From Symsagittifera roscoffensis (Eukaryota > Xenacoelomorpha > Acoela > Convolutidae), in the NCBI RefSeq assembly GCF_963678635.1, contig NC_087065.1, positions 53,327,858 through 53,391,857 on the forward strand: 64,000 nt of DNA, given 5' to 3'. Below the pieces are notes generated by a model. That model made no database searches. It saw only the letters and a program-made list of their open reading frames with translations, and had not been told where the DNA came from. Positions 32,758 to 44,061 of this stretch are shown piece by piece. The position numbers and the translations under genes are program-made. The first letter of the stretch is position 1. Every line of letters begins with the position of its first letter.

Positions 32758-34150
32758 TTAATATTTTAGAGTGTGGGATGAAGGGTCTATATCCTGCTGT
32801 TGAATTGTTTTTGTATTTTTGGTAGTATTAACGTGTTGTTTTTGTTCTATTTGTGGGTTATTTTGAACTATGTGTAAACCTGTGAAAGAATATAATTGAG
32901 TTAATTCGCAAAGTGCGTATTCCTTGGGATAATAAGGTAAAAGGTTGTTACGGTGTTGTATGATTTCTTTCTTGCTGGAGTCAGTAAGTTTGTATGTTAC
33001 TTCAGTAGGTTTATCAATTATTTGGTATGTTCCTTTTCGAAAGGGTTGTAATTTATTGGATATTCCTTTTTGTGTTTTAAAATTAGGTATTAAAACAAAT
33101 GTTCCAATTTTTAAGTCTGGGGCTGGCATGAAGCGTGAATTAATTTGGTTATTTATATTATGCCTTTGTAACAATTTTTTTGTTACTTTTTGGTAGATTT
33201 CAGTGTGTTTTTTATCTCTTTTTAAAATCCATTTGGTATGTGTACCGGAAGCTAATTTCAAAATTTGTGGATGATGAAAGTGGTCTTCATCATGTGTATG
33301 TAAGAGTAGATTATAACAAATTGAATCTTTGTTTGGTTGACAATAACCTTGTGCATCTTTATGAGCGTTTGCTGTAAACATAATTGGTTTTCGTGGCTTT
33401 TGATTAAAAACCATTTCGTATGGTGACATTCCTAAAGTTGTTGTGAATTATAGGATAATGGGAATAATTTTACATCTGTTGACCATTCAGTGTATCGTGT
33501 ATCATTTCCATTAATAATGCATCTGAGATATTTTTGCAGTGAACGGTTCATACCTTGACTAATCCATTTGTCCAAGGTGCATGAGATGTACGTGGTTTAT
33601 GTTTGATTTTATATAGGTGGCATAATGTGATGATTTCGTTGTTAATGAATTCTGTGCAATTATCTGTGACTAGTATTTCTGGTAGTCCGAATTTAGCTAT
33701 CCAATGTTCGTAAAGTGTTGTGTATGCGTAGTAAGCATTACAATGTGGTACTGGGTTGAGTGCTACGTGAGGTGTAAATGCATCAACAATTACCATAATA
33801 TAAAATTTTCTTCGGAGGATGGTGAAATTGGTCCTTTTGTGTCGAATGAAATTCTACGATTGAAATATAGACTTTGTCCTTTGAAATCTTGTTTTGTTGC
33901 TTTTTGTTTTTGATTTGGATAAGGTTTATTTAATTGACATTTTATGCAATCGTTGCATAATACTTTAATCTAAATTGGTGCATTCGGGAAGTAAAAAATT
34001 TGTGTAAAATTTGAATATGTCTTTTCTGATTCTGAGTGTCCTTTTGTATGTTGTTTATGGGATATGTCAAATGCTATCAGCATCATGCTGAGGGGGAGAC
34101 AGGGTACTTTAAAATTGGGTGTTTGATATTCTAAAAGGTCTGTGATTTCA
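32758..34150 (-). pseudogene. Retroelement integrase, broken at the catalytic Glu
   Basis: An HHCC zinc-binding region lies around 33950-34090 (GHSESEKT, later CNDCIKCQ). The core has D1 (FDTKG, codon 33841-33843), D2 (TDNCTEF, codon 33662-33664) and, exactly 36 residues later at the DD35E position, Lys (codon 33554-33556) followed by a frame break. The distal part, 32758-33429, holds SPYEMVFNQKPRKP and a GTFVLIPNF ... PFRKGTYQI segment like the C-terminal DNA-binding domain. Another frame change lies near 33440. Only the 223-codon C-terminal piece is long and open. Confidence 0.75.
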
Positions 34151-34211
34151 TTATTAGTTGTATTATTGTATTATTGTTTTTTCTAAAGTATCGGAGGAGT
34201 GTTTTATTTCC

Positions 34212-34701
34212 TTATATTGCTGTATCAGCTTTTGTTGGTTTTGTTTTATACTTGTGCCATGATTTGAGTTGGCGAATAACGGGATCTAAGTTTCGATATT
34301 TCTGTAATAACTGTAGTGTAATTTTGTTTTGTTGGTGGTAGAAAAATTTTTTCAACTTCTTTTTTTGTGAAGGAATTGTGTCGAGTGGGTCATGAAGATC
34401 AAAAACTTGATTTATCGTGTATTTTGAATTATTCATTGGTGGTCCTGATAAATTTATTTTATCAGTTAAGTTTTTTTTCTATCAATGGAAAGGTGTTGTT
34501 TTTGTGTGTTTGTTGTTTGATTGTTTTTTGTTGAGTATTATTTTTTATCCAATGTGAATAGGGAATTGGTTTGAATGTGGATGTTCCTAAAAGATCTACT
34601 TCATAGTGGTTATTTTGACAATCTAAATAGGGTGGGAAATGTTGTAAGGTATTTATTTTTGACTGATCTATATCAGTTTTTACTGCATATTTGCAATCCA
34701 A
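34212..34701 (-). pseudogene. Retroelement pol linker between RNase H and integrase
   Basis: Two short open pieces (34462-34701 and 34212-34436) with Lys/Gln/Asn-rich sequence and no recognisable domain. Position and orientation place them in the RNase H-integrase connection of pol. They are separated by stops. Confidence 0.45.
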
Positions 34702-34891
34702 TCTGGGTGATGTTTCATTTTTTGCAAGATCGAATTTAATATTTTGCGGTATTTCAACTGTAGTTTTTCGTGAAAGTAGTTCAGGTGGTGTATTTCTACT
34801 TAATGTATCTGGTAGTGCAAGATTTTTTCCTGCTGTCTAAACTATATGTACGTTTGGTAATTTCATTAGAATTAATTGAAATCTATAAACT

Positions 34892-35314
34892 CTATGGTTT
34901 GGGTTTGATTTCTTGTGTAAAAAGAAATATTATAGGTTTATGATCTGTAAAGAGAACTGTTGGATGTTTAGATCCAAGTATTAGAAATTCATATTCGGTA
35001 AGTGTGTATAATATAGCTGTGCATTCTCTCATGAGAGTAGAGAGTCGTAGTTCAGCTTGCGTAAACAAGCGAGTTTTTGCTGATATAAGATTCATTTTGT
35101 TTGTTCCACTGTGTTATTGTAGTAATGCTGCGCCGATGTCAAAATTTGAAACATCGCACATTGCATAAAATGGTTGATTTGGATCAGGGATTGTATTTGA
35201 TAATTGTTCTATAAACAATTTTTTTTCTTCGAATCTTGTTTGTTGTTCGGTAGTCCATTCGAAGTTATTTTGTTGTCTAAGGATGTTATAGAAAGGTTTT
35301 AAGTATAATTGCAT
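34892..35314 (-). pseudogene. Retroelement RNase H, broken
   Basis: Two pieces in the same frame, 35114-35314 and 34892-35095, separated by a TAA at 35114-35116. They show the RNase H entry FYAMCDVSNFDIGAALLQ (first catalytic Asp) and, after the stop, RECTAILYTLTEYE with TDHKPI, the usual second and third acidic motifs. It follows RT directly, as in Ty3/gypsy elements. Confidence 0.72.
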
Positions 35315-35323
35315 TTTGTATAC

Positions 35324-36820
35324 CTATTTACTTAAGAAATTTAACTTTCCAAGAATTTCTTGGATTTTCTTTTTATTTGTGGGTGGTTGAAATTTCTGAA
35401 TCGCGTGTATTCGTGATTTCAATGGGGTTATATTGTTACTTTCGATAATATGGCCAAAAAATTTTACGCGTGTTAAGAAAAAATGTGATTTGTCTGGGGC
35501 TGCTTTCATGTTTTCGTTTTTGATTATTTGATGATATTGTTCTAAAATTATAAACATTTCGTTTTTAATTTTTGATTGCATGAAAACATCATCTAAGTAT
35601 GTGATTGCATGTTTCTTGAGTATAAGTGGTCCAAAAATTTTACTCATAAAAGTTGAAAAAGCTGCTGGTCCTATGGAAATACCATAGAATAATCTATTAA
35701 ATTCGTATTGTTGATTTCCAATAACAAATTGTGTTATTCGTCGTGACTGTTCATCTAGTGGCATTTGATTGTATGCACTATTCATATTTGCGGTTGTAAA
35801 GTATTTACTAATTATTTTTTTTAGAATTACTTGAATAGGTTCAATGGGCCAATTACATTTAGTTTCGTCAATTAGCGAATTGAGGTATCTGGCATCTAGA
35901 ACAATTTTTAGTGATTCTCCTTTAGCTAAGATGATAACTGGGTTGATAAAGTTGTTACCTTTTGGTTGTTCTTCTTTGTTTACTGGTGATATAATTTCAT
36001 ATTGTTCAAAAATGTCAAGTAGACTGTTTACTTTATCTTGTAAATATATCGGTACTTTACTTGCTCGTTGTTTTTTGAAAACTGCGTCAGGTTTTAAAGG
36101 TAAATGTAGTGGTGAAATAATTTTTCCAACATCGAATTTAGACGTTGCATAAACTGTTGGAAATTTTAATAGCAGTTCGGCTAATTTATCGAATTCTTTT
36201 TGTGTTATTTGGGAATGTTGAAAATGAAACATTGTTAGAAACTTTTGTTGTTCTTCCGTATAATGTGATATTTTAAATGTTGGTTGAAAATATGGTGTTT
36301 TTGTGAAGTAGTCAGTGTTTCTTTTTTCGTTGCTTATTTTGTTGTTTATTGATAATTCTTCATCAAGAATTGTTGATTGGCATTTATCTAGTAACTGTAG
36401 TATATTATTGACTCGATATGCTACTTCATTTGTGGGTGAAGTTGTAGCATTTGTTTCACAGTATCCTAAGAGTCCTAAGGGTAGTGTTATCTGGTTTGGT
36501 GAATTGTTATATACCTGAAATGATATAATATCTGAGTTTGAATGTTTCATGTATTTTATGGATGAAATTGTGATTCGAAAAAATTTATCGATTGGTTTAA
36601 ATTCAAGGTCTGACATAAAGAAATGTTGTCTGTTTGGTTCTTTATCGTACTGGTGAACTTGTTTGATTGAAAAATAATTAACATTTCCTGATAGTGGTTT
36701 CAGGTATTTTCGTTCCTGAAAAACAAAAAATGGTGGTTGTTTGTTTAATCTTTGAAAGAATGTTAAGGATGTGTTTTTTGTCCTTGTGTATTTATCTTTT
36801 ATATGGAGTTTTCTATTCAA
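35324..36820 (-). CDS. Retroelement reverse transcriptase
   Basis: A 498-codon open frame, the longest intact part of pol. It holds the Ty3/gypsy RT blocks in order: PVIILAKGESLKIVLDARYL (fingers, catalytic Asp), MNSAYNQMPL, FNRLFYGISIGPAAFSTFMS, then the catalytic YLDD at residues 408-411 (codons 35588-35599), and KSHFFLTRVKFFGHII. About 230 residues precede the RT fold. The frame ends at LGKLNFLSK with a stop and a frame change before RNase H (35314-35324). It copies element RNA into DNA in the cytoplasmic particle; here it is part of a broken polyprotein. Confidence 0.85.
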   Translation of the reverse strand: MNRKLHIKDKYTRTKNTSLTFFQRLNKQPPFFVFQERKYLKPLSGNVNYFSIKQVHQYDKEPNRQHFFMSDLEFKPIDKFFRITISSIKYMKHSNSDIISFQVYNNSPNQITLPLGLLGYCETNATTSPTNEVAYRVNNILQLLDKCQSTILDEELSINNKISNEKRNTDYFTKTPYFQPTFKISHYTEEQQKFLTMFHFQHSQITQKEFDKLAELLLKFPTVYATSKFDVGKIISPLHLPLKPDAVFKKQRASKVPIYLQDKVNSLLDIFEQYEIISPVNKEEQPKGNNFINPVIILAKGESLKIVLDARYLNSLIDETKCNWPIEPIQVILKKIISKYFTTANMNSAYNQMPLDEQSRRITQFVIGNQQYEFNRLFYGISIGPAAFSTFMSKIFGPLILKKHAITYLDDVFMQSKIKNEMFIILEQYHQIIKNENMKAAPDKSHFFLTRVKFFGHIIESNNITPLKSRIHAIQKFQPPTNKKKIQEILGKLNFLSK

Positions 36821-36824
36821 AATG

Positions 36825-37882
36825 TTGATTGTGGGAATCTACTTAGTTATAAATGGTATGCCAATGATATTGTGTTTTATGTCTGTAATGTAAAATGTTT
36901 GTTTAAATGGTTCATTTAGTATTTTATTTTGTTCCATTGTTCTAGTGGGAACAAGGAAAAGTTAGACTTTTCCATAATTTACTAATGTTGATCCTTGTGC
37001 TGTTGCTAATTTACTGGCGGTCTTTATAGGTGTTAGGATTGAGTGTAACGATTTGATTTCATTCCAGGTACGGATTTTAATAATATTTGATTCTGCTCCT
37101 GAATCAATTTAAAAATCTATTTCAAGATCGGGTGGTTGAAATTCTTTAATTTTTGGACTTTCTAAAAGAAATGGGATTGTCCAAATTTTTCCCCTTGGCT
37201 GTTCTTTTTGTATAATTTGGTAAATGTGATTTGTACTTGAGCGTTGTTTTTCGTCATTGACTACTGTATTTATTTCGTTTACATTCTGTTCAATTGATAT
37301 ATTATTTCTTATGGGTCTAGTATAGTAGTCTTGAAAAAGTTCCGATTGATTTTCGTAAGTGTGTGAACTAAAGGGTTGTTCGTGTATAATGGGTTGGTGG
37401 TCGTTTTCGACTGTGATCATATTAACTGAGATAGTGTTATTTGTATCACTCTCGCTGTCTGTTGATTCACAATTAATGTGGTTTAATTGTAGTTCGGTAC
37501 TTTCTGTGTTGTCAATACCAGGGGGATTTGAAGTTGTTTCTTCAGTTGTTTGTACCTGATTCATTTGTCGCTGATGTTTCGGTGTGTTACTTCTATATTT
37601 GTGTTCGGAATCAGGGTAACGATTGGTGTTTCGATAAGGGGATTGAGAATAATTTTTTCGATTGTTATAGTTGGGATTCCTATTCTGTGAGTTATTTCGT
37701 GGCCTATTATAGTAATTGTTATTGTTTCCTTGATAATTTCCTGTTGTAGGAATTGTTACTTGAGCTATTGTTTTGGTAAGGTTGGTTTCTGTTATTTGAT
37801 TAACTTCTATTTCTGATATTTGAGTAGTTTCTATTTCTATTGTATGATGAATTACGTGATCTATCGTTTGAATAGTGTCCAT
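36825..37882 (-). pseudogene. Retroelement gag-pol linker and aspartic protease, broken
   Basis: The frame 37109-37882 is an Asn/Gln/Thr-rich linker. Just past it lies the retroviral-type aspartic protease signature DSGAE (Asp-Ser-Gly codons 37097-37105). A TAA at 37109-37111 cuts the frame two codons before the catalytic Asp. At least two more stops follow before the RT frame. The downstream HNIIGIPFI fits the conserved 'ILGxDfL'-like strand of retropepsins. Confidence 0.6.
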
Positions 37883-38060
37883 TCCTAGAATTTGAATGGG
37901 AACTGGTATTAAAAAATTCTGTTCTGTTTGAATTTGATCGTGAATAGTTGTTTCTATACTGGTTATTTTGGCTATTTGATCGACTATATCTATTTTGTGA
38001 GAAATTTTGTGAATTTTGTTGTTCTGGTGATCTACCTCAATAATTAGAGTTATAGGGCGA

Positions 38061-40781
38061 TTAGTTTCTTGAGTAATTTGAATTATTTGGGAGAGGTTTA
38101 CCAGACCTGTTATTACTATGTATATTTTTGTTTGGTAAATTTTGATCCTTTTTTATGTATTGGTAAAATGATTTATTTGGCTCTTTGTACTTTTGTGGTT
38201 TATTTTGGTTATCTTGTTGTTTTTGTCTACATTCGGCAATGCTATGTCCGTATCTTCGACAATAATTAAACCATTTCTGGAAAAATGGTTTACCTTTCAA
38301 ATTGGGATTTCTCTCAAATATGTTCAAAATTTCAGTGATTTTTCAGTTAGGTCTACATCTGAATCGTGTATGTTGTTTATTTGTGTGGTATTTGTTTCGA
38401 TTCTATTAACGTATTGTAGTTTAAGACTTTCCGTTTCTTCAAGTTTTATTGTGATTTCTGCTTGTTCTAATATGTCAACTAGTTTTCTGAAATCTAAATC
38501 TGGTTCTCGAATTGATGAGGGATGTGATGCTCTCTTTTTTATAGCTATTTTTCTTAATTGGGGTGTTAGAGTCATCATTAAAATTTCTGTTGTTTTCGTG
38601 TTTTTATAATCATGAGTGTTTAGGGAATATGCTTTTCGAACTTGTGTTTCGATTCTAACTGCCAATTGTTTAATTGTTTCGTTTGGTAGTCTGCGAGTTT
38701 CATTGCACGAAACTCTTTGATGTTGTTTATTTTTTTCAGAATCAAGCATTTTTGAAAATTCCTGTGTAAATCTTTTCCAATTTGTTTTTATATCTATTTG
38801 TAAAACTGAAAACCATTTCTGAGCTGCGCCTGGATTAACGCTGTGCTTCTATTTATGCAATTTTGATGGAGTGGTGTATTAATTGGTTCAGGTCCGATAT
38901 TTAAAATTAAATTTGCTGTGACTGCATTTGAATAGTCTTCTACAGATTATTCAGGGACTGTGCCTGTGAATACCATTAGTGGTTTGGTTGATGTTTTTGA
39001 TTATCCACCCATGAGGTATGAATTCATAGTCATTTGTAGTGATTCTGCGGAATTTGGCATTTGTGAAAAGTTTGTCAGTTGGTTTTTTGTTATCTCATGT
39101 TGTGGCAAATAACATGGTAGTGGTATTTCGTTTTGCTTTGGTTGATAATAATCAGTATTTGCTGGATTTTGTGAATAAAAAATATTGTTTTGAGGTTCGT
39201 AATTTGATCTAGGTTGTCGCATATGTTGTTCTCGTGTATATGGTTCAAAAATATCTGGTTGATTTACGTGATTTGACTGGAGTCTTTAGTTTGGAAAATT
39301 TTGTTGATGGTTTTGGTCATGAAACTAGTCATCATCTGATGAATGATAATTAGGTGTATAGTAAGGTGTTTTTTGTTTATATTGGTATGGTTTTTTACTA
39401 TTTTTTTTTTCTGTTGAAAAAATGGATAGTTTTCATTTGGGTCTGGTGCAATACGTGGGTTATCATTAAAATTTGATGTGTGTTGTTGGGCATTTTGTCG
39501 TTGTGAAAATGAACGATTATGCTGATTTGTACGAGGAGGTTTAGATGTTTGCGATCTTTTTACATAGTTATAATTGTGTTCTGCAAAATTACTTCTGGTG
39601 AATATTCTTTGTTTTTGCGGTGGTTTCGTCATTGGTCTAAATGTTTGTTAATCCATATGTGAATATTTTGGAGCAACCGAGGGCTTAACTGCAGATTGCA
39701 ATGTTACTTGGGGTAACATTGAAGTCTTTGGTTTTGGCGTTGTAAGGTTTAGATGTATTGGTGAAATACTTTGTTGTGTGGTTGTTACAATTGTCTTAAC
39801 TATTTCTTCATTTATAAAATGTGATGGTGTTTGAATATCATTTTGTGTAAGATTTCTTGTTCTATTTAAGTTTTCTTGTTGTACCAGAGTTGAATTTAAA
39901 CTATTATTTTGTCGTCTATCATGTAAAAATGAATTATAGTTTAAAGGTGTTGCATCTATTGTTAGTGGGGTTACTTTTCTATAATCTTTGTGAATAGTTA
40001 TTGCACTGATTGCTTGACTTGAGATGTCTGTTGGAATGTTCAGAAATAATGGATGAGACCATTCAGGGTCCCAAACGTAATCTGATTGCTCAGCAATGAC
40101 AGTGTCATCATTTGTATTCTGAGGTCTAAAATTTTTTCTTGCTTGTGCAATTAAATCTATATTGTGTGGAAAATAGTCATTTATAAACAATGCGAAATTG
40201 TTTTGTAAATCGTGTTTAACATTTGGTGAAATTTCGTTATTTGAAAAATTTTCACAGATTGTGTTTAAAAATGCTGAGAATGCAGCAATTTCATTTCTTA
40301 CATTTGTGTGTCTTGATGTTTGAACCGGTGATGTGCTTTCGGTTTCTGTTTTATCTAGTATAGATAAATAATTATATATTATTGCAAAAACATCGTTGGT
40401 GAAAATTGAGTTTGCTCTCTGTGAATTTTGATGTTATATGTTTTTAATGTATTCTGTGAATACTTTTGAAAATTCTATATCGACATCATCTGTTTGGATA
40501 ACATATTTGCCATGGAAGTTTCTTGTTGTACTGAGTTCTATGGTGTAAATTCCATGCTGTTGTGTTAAGTTACATTTTCTTTTTATGTAATGATCGACAA
40601 TTTGTCTTTTGATTTTTGTTTCTGGGAATTCTGCTTTACATGGGCTAATTCCTAGTTCAAATATATTTGCGATTAGATTATGACAAAATTGTGTTTTTCC
40701 TCTGTCTTCAGTGAGTGAAATGATGATAAATGGGAAAACAGAGTCTTCCTCTGGACTTTCGTCAATTGGGCTTTGACTCAT
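38061..40781 (-). pseudogene. Retroelement gag, broken
   Basis: Frame pieces at 40434-40781, 39648-40190, 39264-39632, 39001-39222, 38324-38749 and 38061-38327 form one degenerate gag. A likely start is the ATG at 40781. The middle is Gln/Asn/Pro-rich. The piece at 38324-38749 is a capsid-type helical region (RIETQVRKAY, LTPQLRKIAI, DFRKLVDILEQAEI). The last piece carries a nucleocapsid knuckle, YCRRYGHSIAEC. In it, Cys23, His28 and Cys33 of that ORF are present but the first Cys is replaced by Phe20. At least three frame changes and one in-frame stop (near 40434) break it. Confidence 0.7.
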
Positions 40782-40877
40782 TTTTTCGTTTTATGACTGT
40801 CAGTGCGTAATGTTCAATGTGCCTGATTGGTTGATTCCAACTGTATAAACGTACTGGTTTATTTTTGTATCTCCTTT

Positions 40878-41222
40878 TTATTCTTTTTTTCCTTGTTTTG
40901 ATGAATGTGATGTAGCTTCTGAATCGGAAAAGTATAATTGATCATGAACTGGGTGGTTTTTATTTACTGTATCTTTTAGTTTGTAGAGTGCATCTAAATC
41001 GCTGACTTCTGATTCAGAGACTGCGTTTCTACGCTTTGAAATCCTTTTTCGTGTAATTTGTCTTTGCTTACTTAAAACTTTTCTTTTTATTGTTTGACGT
41101 TTTGTGCGAATATATCCGATTGTTTGTTTATGCGGTGTAATTACAAGATGGTATGTTTCGTTATTTATTTTACAATTGTGTAGTACGATTGTTTGTTTAT
41201 TTCCTAAATTGTTCAGTGACAT
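40878..41222 (-). CDS. Small basic ORF upstream of gag in the retroelement
   Basis: An intact 114-codon ORF starting MSLNNLGNK. It has a dense basic middle (RTKRQTIKRKVLSKQRQI, then RKRISKRRN), which could serve as a nuclear-localisation or nucleic-acid-binding segment, and a polar acidic C-terminus (SDLDALYKL, YFSDSEATSHSS). It shares a frame with the start of gag but is separated from it by stop codons, so it looks like a separate reading frame. An ORF before gag is unusual for Ty3/gypsy elements. No family recognised; function unknown. Confidence 0.5.
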   Translation of the reverse strand: MSLNNLGNKQTIVLHNCKINNETYHLVITPHKQTIGYIRTKRQTIKRKVLSKQRQITRKRISKRRNAVSESEVSDLDALYKLKDTVNKNHPVHDQLYFSDSEATSHSSKQGKKE

Positions 41223-42526
41223 AAGGTTTAGGATGGAAGGTGCAAGGTTGTTATTAGTGGTTTTAAAATCCTAGACTGTTAGTCCTTACAATTTTTTGGT
41301 TAGCCTAACTTGGGTCTTTTATGTAGGGTTGGAAAGAAAAGTATATATCGATTCCGAAGAATGATTTTTACTTTCTCGTGGCTATTCTAAGTTAAGGCGT
41401 TAACTTACTTAATCTTACTTAGGGGTAGTGATTAAGCTCAAGGGTTGAAGAATAGTCAATTGATCCACAAGGTTCAGGTATAATTAGAACACAGGTAGTT
41501 CGTTAGATACTTTTTTAACACTTACTAAGATTTAAGGTTTAGCCTCGGTCTGGTAAGAGGGAGGATTAAGTGAAGGATGAACAACCGAAGTTCTTTAATG
41601 TTTAGCTTAATTTGAATAGTTAGTGTGATTGGAAAATTTCTGTTAGTCCTGGTTCTTTAAAAAGGGTTGTGAATCGACATTTGAGGTCGTTAGACACTTT
41701 ATTATTGGGTGGGGGAGAAAAAAATTGTTCTATTTGATCCAAGGATAGGCCTTGATGATCAGTATATAATGTTTAATGATATAAAAAGGATTTAATTTAA
41801 TTTTTAATGGAGATTCAAGGGAAGCCTTGATGATCTAGTTTAAGAATGAATAAGTTGAGATGAAAGAAAGATAAACATTTAGATAAGTTTTTAAAGATAA
41901 TTTAAATTTATTTGATAAAAATTTTGGTGTTTGGTGATAATAGTGGTTTAAATGATTGCTATTATGTTTAGGTGATGAAGCGGGGGATGCCAGGATGATT
42001 TGTTTATACTAATAATTAATGATCATTTCAACTAATTTTTCTTTTTTCTTTCAATAAATATATTTTTCAGATATCATTTTTAAATTTTACTGCAGATTTA
42101 GAGGAAACGATTTGAGATGTTTTTATAAATCGTTATTGTACAATAGTAAATGGGATTTAGCGCCTGTAGTAATCATTGAAGATTATTTCAAGGTTGTTAT
42201 GTCTGCAAATGAAAATCTAAATTCTTTGTTAATAAAATCCTAAATATAAAAGTTTGAGCTGGCTTTTGCCGTACGACCATGAACTTTAATCGTCTTTAAT
42301 CGTCTTTAATCGTAGATCGTCTCTTGTCCGAGGTCTTCTTCCAATGCCTGGTAGTTCTATTATTGTGCGGAATAGCGGTTCTGTTCTATTGAGTCGTAGA
42401 GACTTTTCAATTAGATTATTATCATGTAACATTTTTGATAAAATTTTTGTCTAATTCTAATCTATCTGTTAGTTCTAAACTAATTTGTTTTTTAAGGTCT
42501 TGGTCGAGACTTATGGACCCACCAGA
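41223..42526 (-). other. Retroelement leader, no long ORF
   Basis: About 1.3 kb between the 5' LTR and the first ORF. No ORF worth calling. It contains a short array TTTAATCGTC repeated about three times near 42290-42313. Packaging or translation-control signals would be expected here, but none can be identified. Confidence 0.5.
42510..42524 (-). promoter_or_regulatory. Putative tRNA primer-binding site
   Basis: Two bases inside the 5' LTR the minus strand reads TGGTGGGTCCATAAG. Starting with TGG next to the LTR is the normal layout for a site pairing with the CCA end of a tRNA. I could not match it to a particular tRNA. Confidence 0.45.
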
Positions 42527-42906
42527 TGAGTTAAGTTCGAGGGGTAACTCATAGAGTAATTTCGGATAGGGTACACCGTCTGGTCGTCACGTTATCTTAT
42601 TTTCGGCCGGATAGATTCGTGCAACTTCTTAGTCTAATACCGATCCTAATCTTACTCTTATATCTACTAGTCTCAGGGTGTTTAACTAGTCTCTGCTAGG
42701 CTCAATAGATCTAGAGTATACTGGCTTATTGCGATTGCTAAAGTTCTCTTGGAGAGGTAACTAATTTCTAAGTTAAATTCAAATCTCTCTGGTGCTGAAA
42801 TTACAAGTAATTCCAGCACTTACAAATAAGTGGGTTGTTAGTTAGATGGATCGTGATTGGTTAATATTAAATATTTTATAGAGATAAAATATCCAATTTA
42901 TAACCA
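42527..42906 (-). repeat. 5' LTR of the retroelement (right copy)
   Basis: 380 bp, TGAGTTAAG ... TATAACCA on the plus strand. By eye it has about ten substitutions against the left copy and the same length. In element orientation it lies upstream of gag and contains an AT-rich TATAAA-like stretch near its start (about 42870-42895), a candidate promoter. Confidence 0.88.
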
Positions 42907-43670
42907 AATAATAAACATTATAGATTGAGAATGAATCAAACAAAATGTATGTGTATTGTTTCAGAACTCTATCTTGAATTCAATTTCGATTACTGGATCC
43001 AGATTTTTTTTTCGACAAGCGAGACACTTAGAGCCGTGGCAAACTTCTAATCCGTTATCTCCGGTAATTAGGGTAAGCTCCTTAAATCCTTCACCACACC
43101 AAATAAAACTACTCCCAAACAATGTCGTCTTTGCTTGGTTTTGAATTGGTGAATTGGTATGAGGTAGCTCTTGGTTGACGAAAAATGTCAATTTGATAAT
43201 TTTTCTGGACAATTTGATTTAATTATACTTTTTTTTCAGTTATCTCTTTTTTTCACACTATTTAAGTCAATTAGTACATGCAATTTAATAATCACAGAAA
43301 CATATATCATATATCTTAATATTGTCTCTTCTTAGATGGTTTTATATCACAATTAAAAACTAAGGTAGGTAAAATTGCACGTTGTGTGAAAGTCTAACCA
43401 TCTTAAGATAGTAATCGAACAACAAAAGAACGGGATAAGGAACAAAACTCTTATTTTCACCTTTTTCGTTGAACACTTTTAAAAAAGACCATGTTTTGTA
43501 TATGACGGATAGGTTTTCAATCAGTCGATTAGGAGTGGTAGCTTAACTAAATGTTTGACCCGGACACAATATCACCTTTGCACAAAAATTATTAGTAGTT
43601 TGGACACACTGTATTTTTAAAAATCAAACAAAAGTATAGGTTTTTTGTGACTAAATTGTACCGTTTTGAT
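42907..43670. other. Right flank of the retroelement
   Basis: A minus-strand frame at 42961-43212 (CGEGFKELTLITGDNGLEVC and a Cys-Lys-Cys stretch) looks somewhat coding-like, but no splice sites or family support it. The rest is AT-rich. Confidence 0.35.
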
Positions 43671-44013
43671 CAGGCGCGGATCTAGGAATTTCTCGAGGGC
43701 GGACTTTCAAAAAATGTATGAATATTTGGGTCGACCAAATTGATTTTGTGAAGCTCTCCGAAACCACTATTAAAACCCAATTTAGGCCAAATTTTCTGCG
43801 CCGCAGGCAAATTTTTGAAAAAGGCGAAAAAAGGCGTTTTTAGGCACTTTTTGGAAAATTTCGACCAAAATCGCGTTTTTTCAGCGCGCGCTCCCCCCTC
43901 AAAATTAGTATAAACTGGCGCCAAAGGCGCCTTTAGAAAAATTTTAAGCTTCGTCGCCAAATATGGATATCTCAAAATAGTACAAATGGGGGACCCTTTG
44001 GGTCGGCCGGGGA
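43671..44013. mobile_element. hAT-type MITE, right end missing
   Basis: It starts CAGGCGCGGATCTAGG, contains the family core with GGCGCCAAAGGCGCC (43917-43931), and stops after the segment CCCTTTGGGTCGG without the terminal CCGCCCCTG. Confidence 0.65.
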
Positions 44014-44061
44014 AATTACGGCATTACTTTTTTGAAACAAAATTTAAAGATTTCTGAAACG

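Larger units (their letters stand above)
24831..42906 (-). mobile_element. Giant (18.1 kb) Ty3/gypsy-type LTR retroelement, defective
   Basis: Two 380-bp direct repeats starting TG and ending CA (24831-25210 and 42527-42906) bound one unit with all long frames on the minus strand. Coding order right to left: LTR, possible primer site, ~1.3-kb leader, small basic ORF, gag, protease, reverse transcriptase, RNase H, integrase, env-position ORF, a fourth ORF, ~1.8 kb without ORFs, LTR. RT-RNaseH-integrase order and motifs are Metaviridae (Ty3/gypsy) type. It is far longer than the usual 5-10 kb, and I see no obvious nested transposon inside. Multiple stops and frameshifts make it non-coding for intact proteins. 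Flanks at the two ends (CCTAG, AATAA) do not match, so no target duplication is seen. Confidence 0.85.

Noticed and set aside
42961-43212. Minus-strand coding-like frame with several Cys
   Set aside because: No family recognised, no convincing splice sites, and no partner exons nearby.
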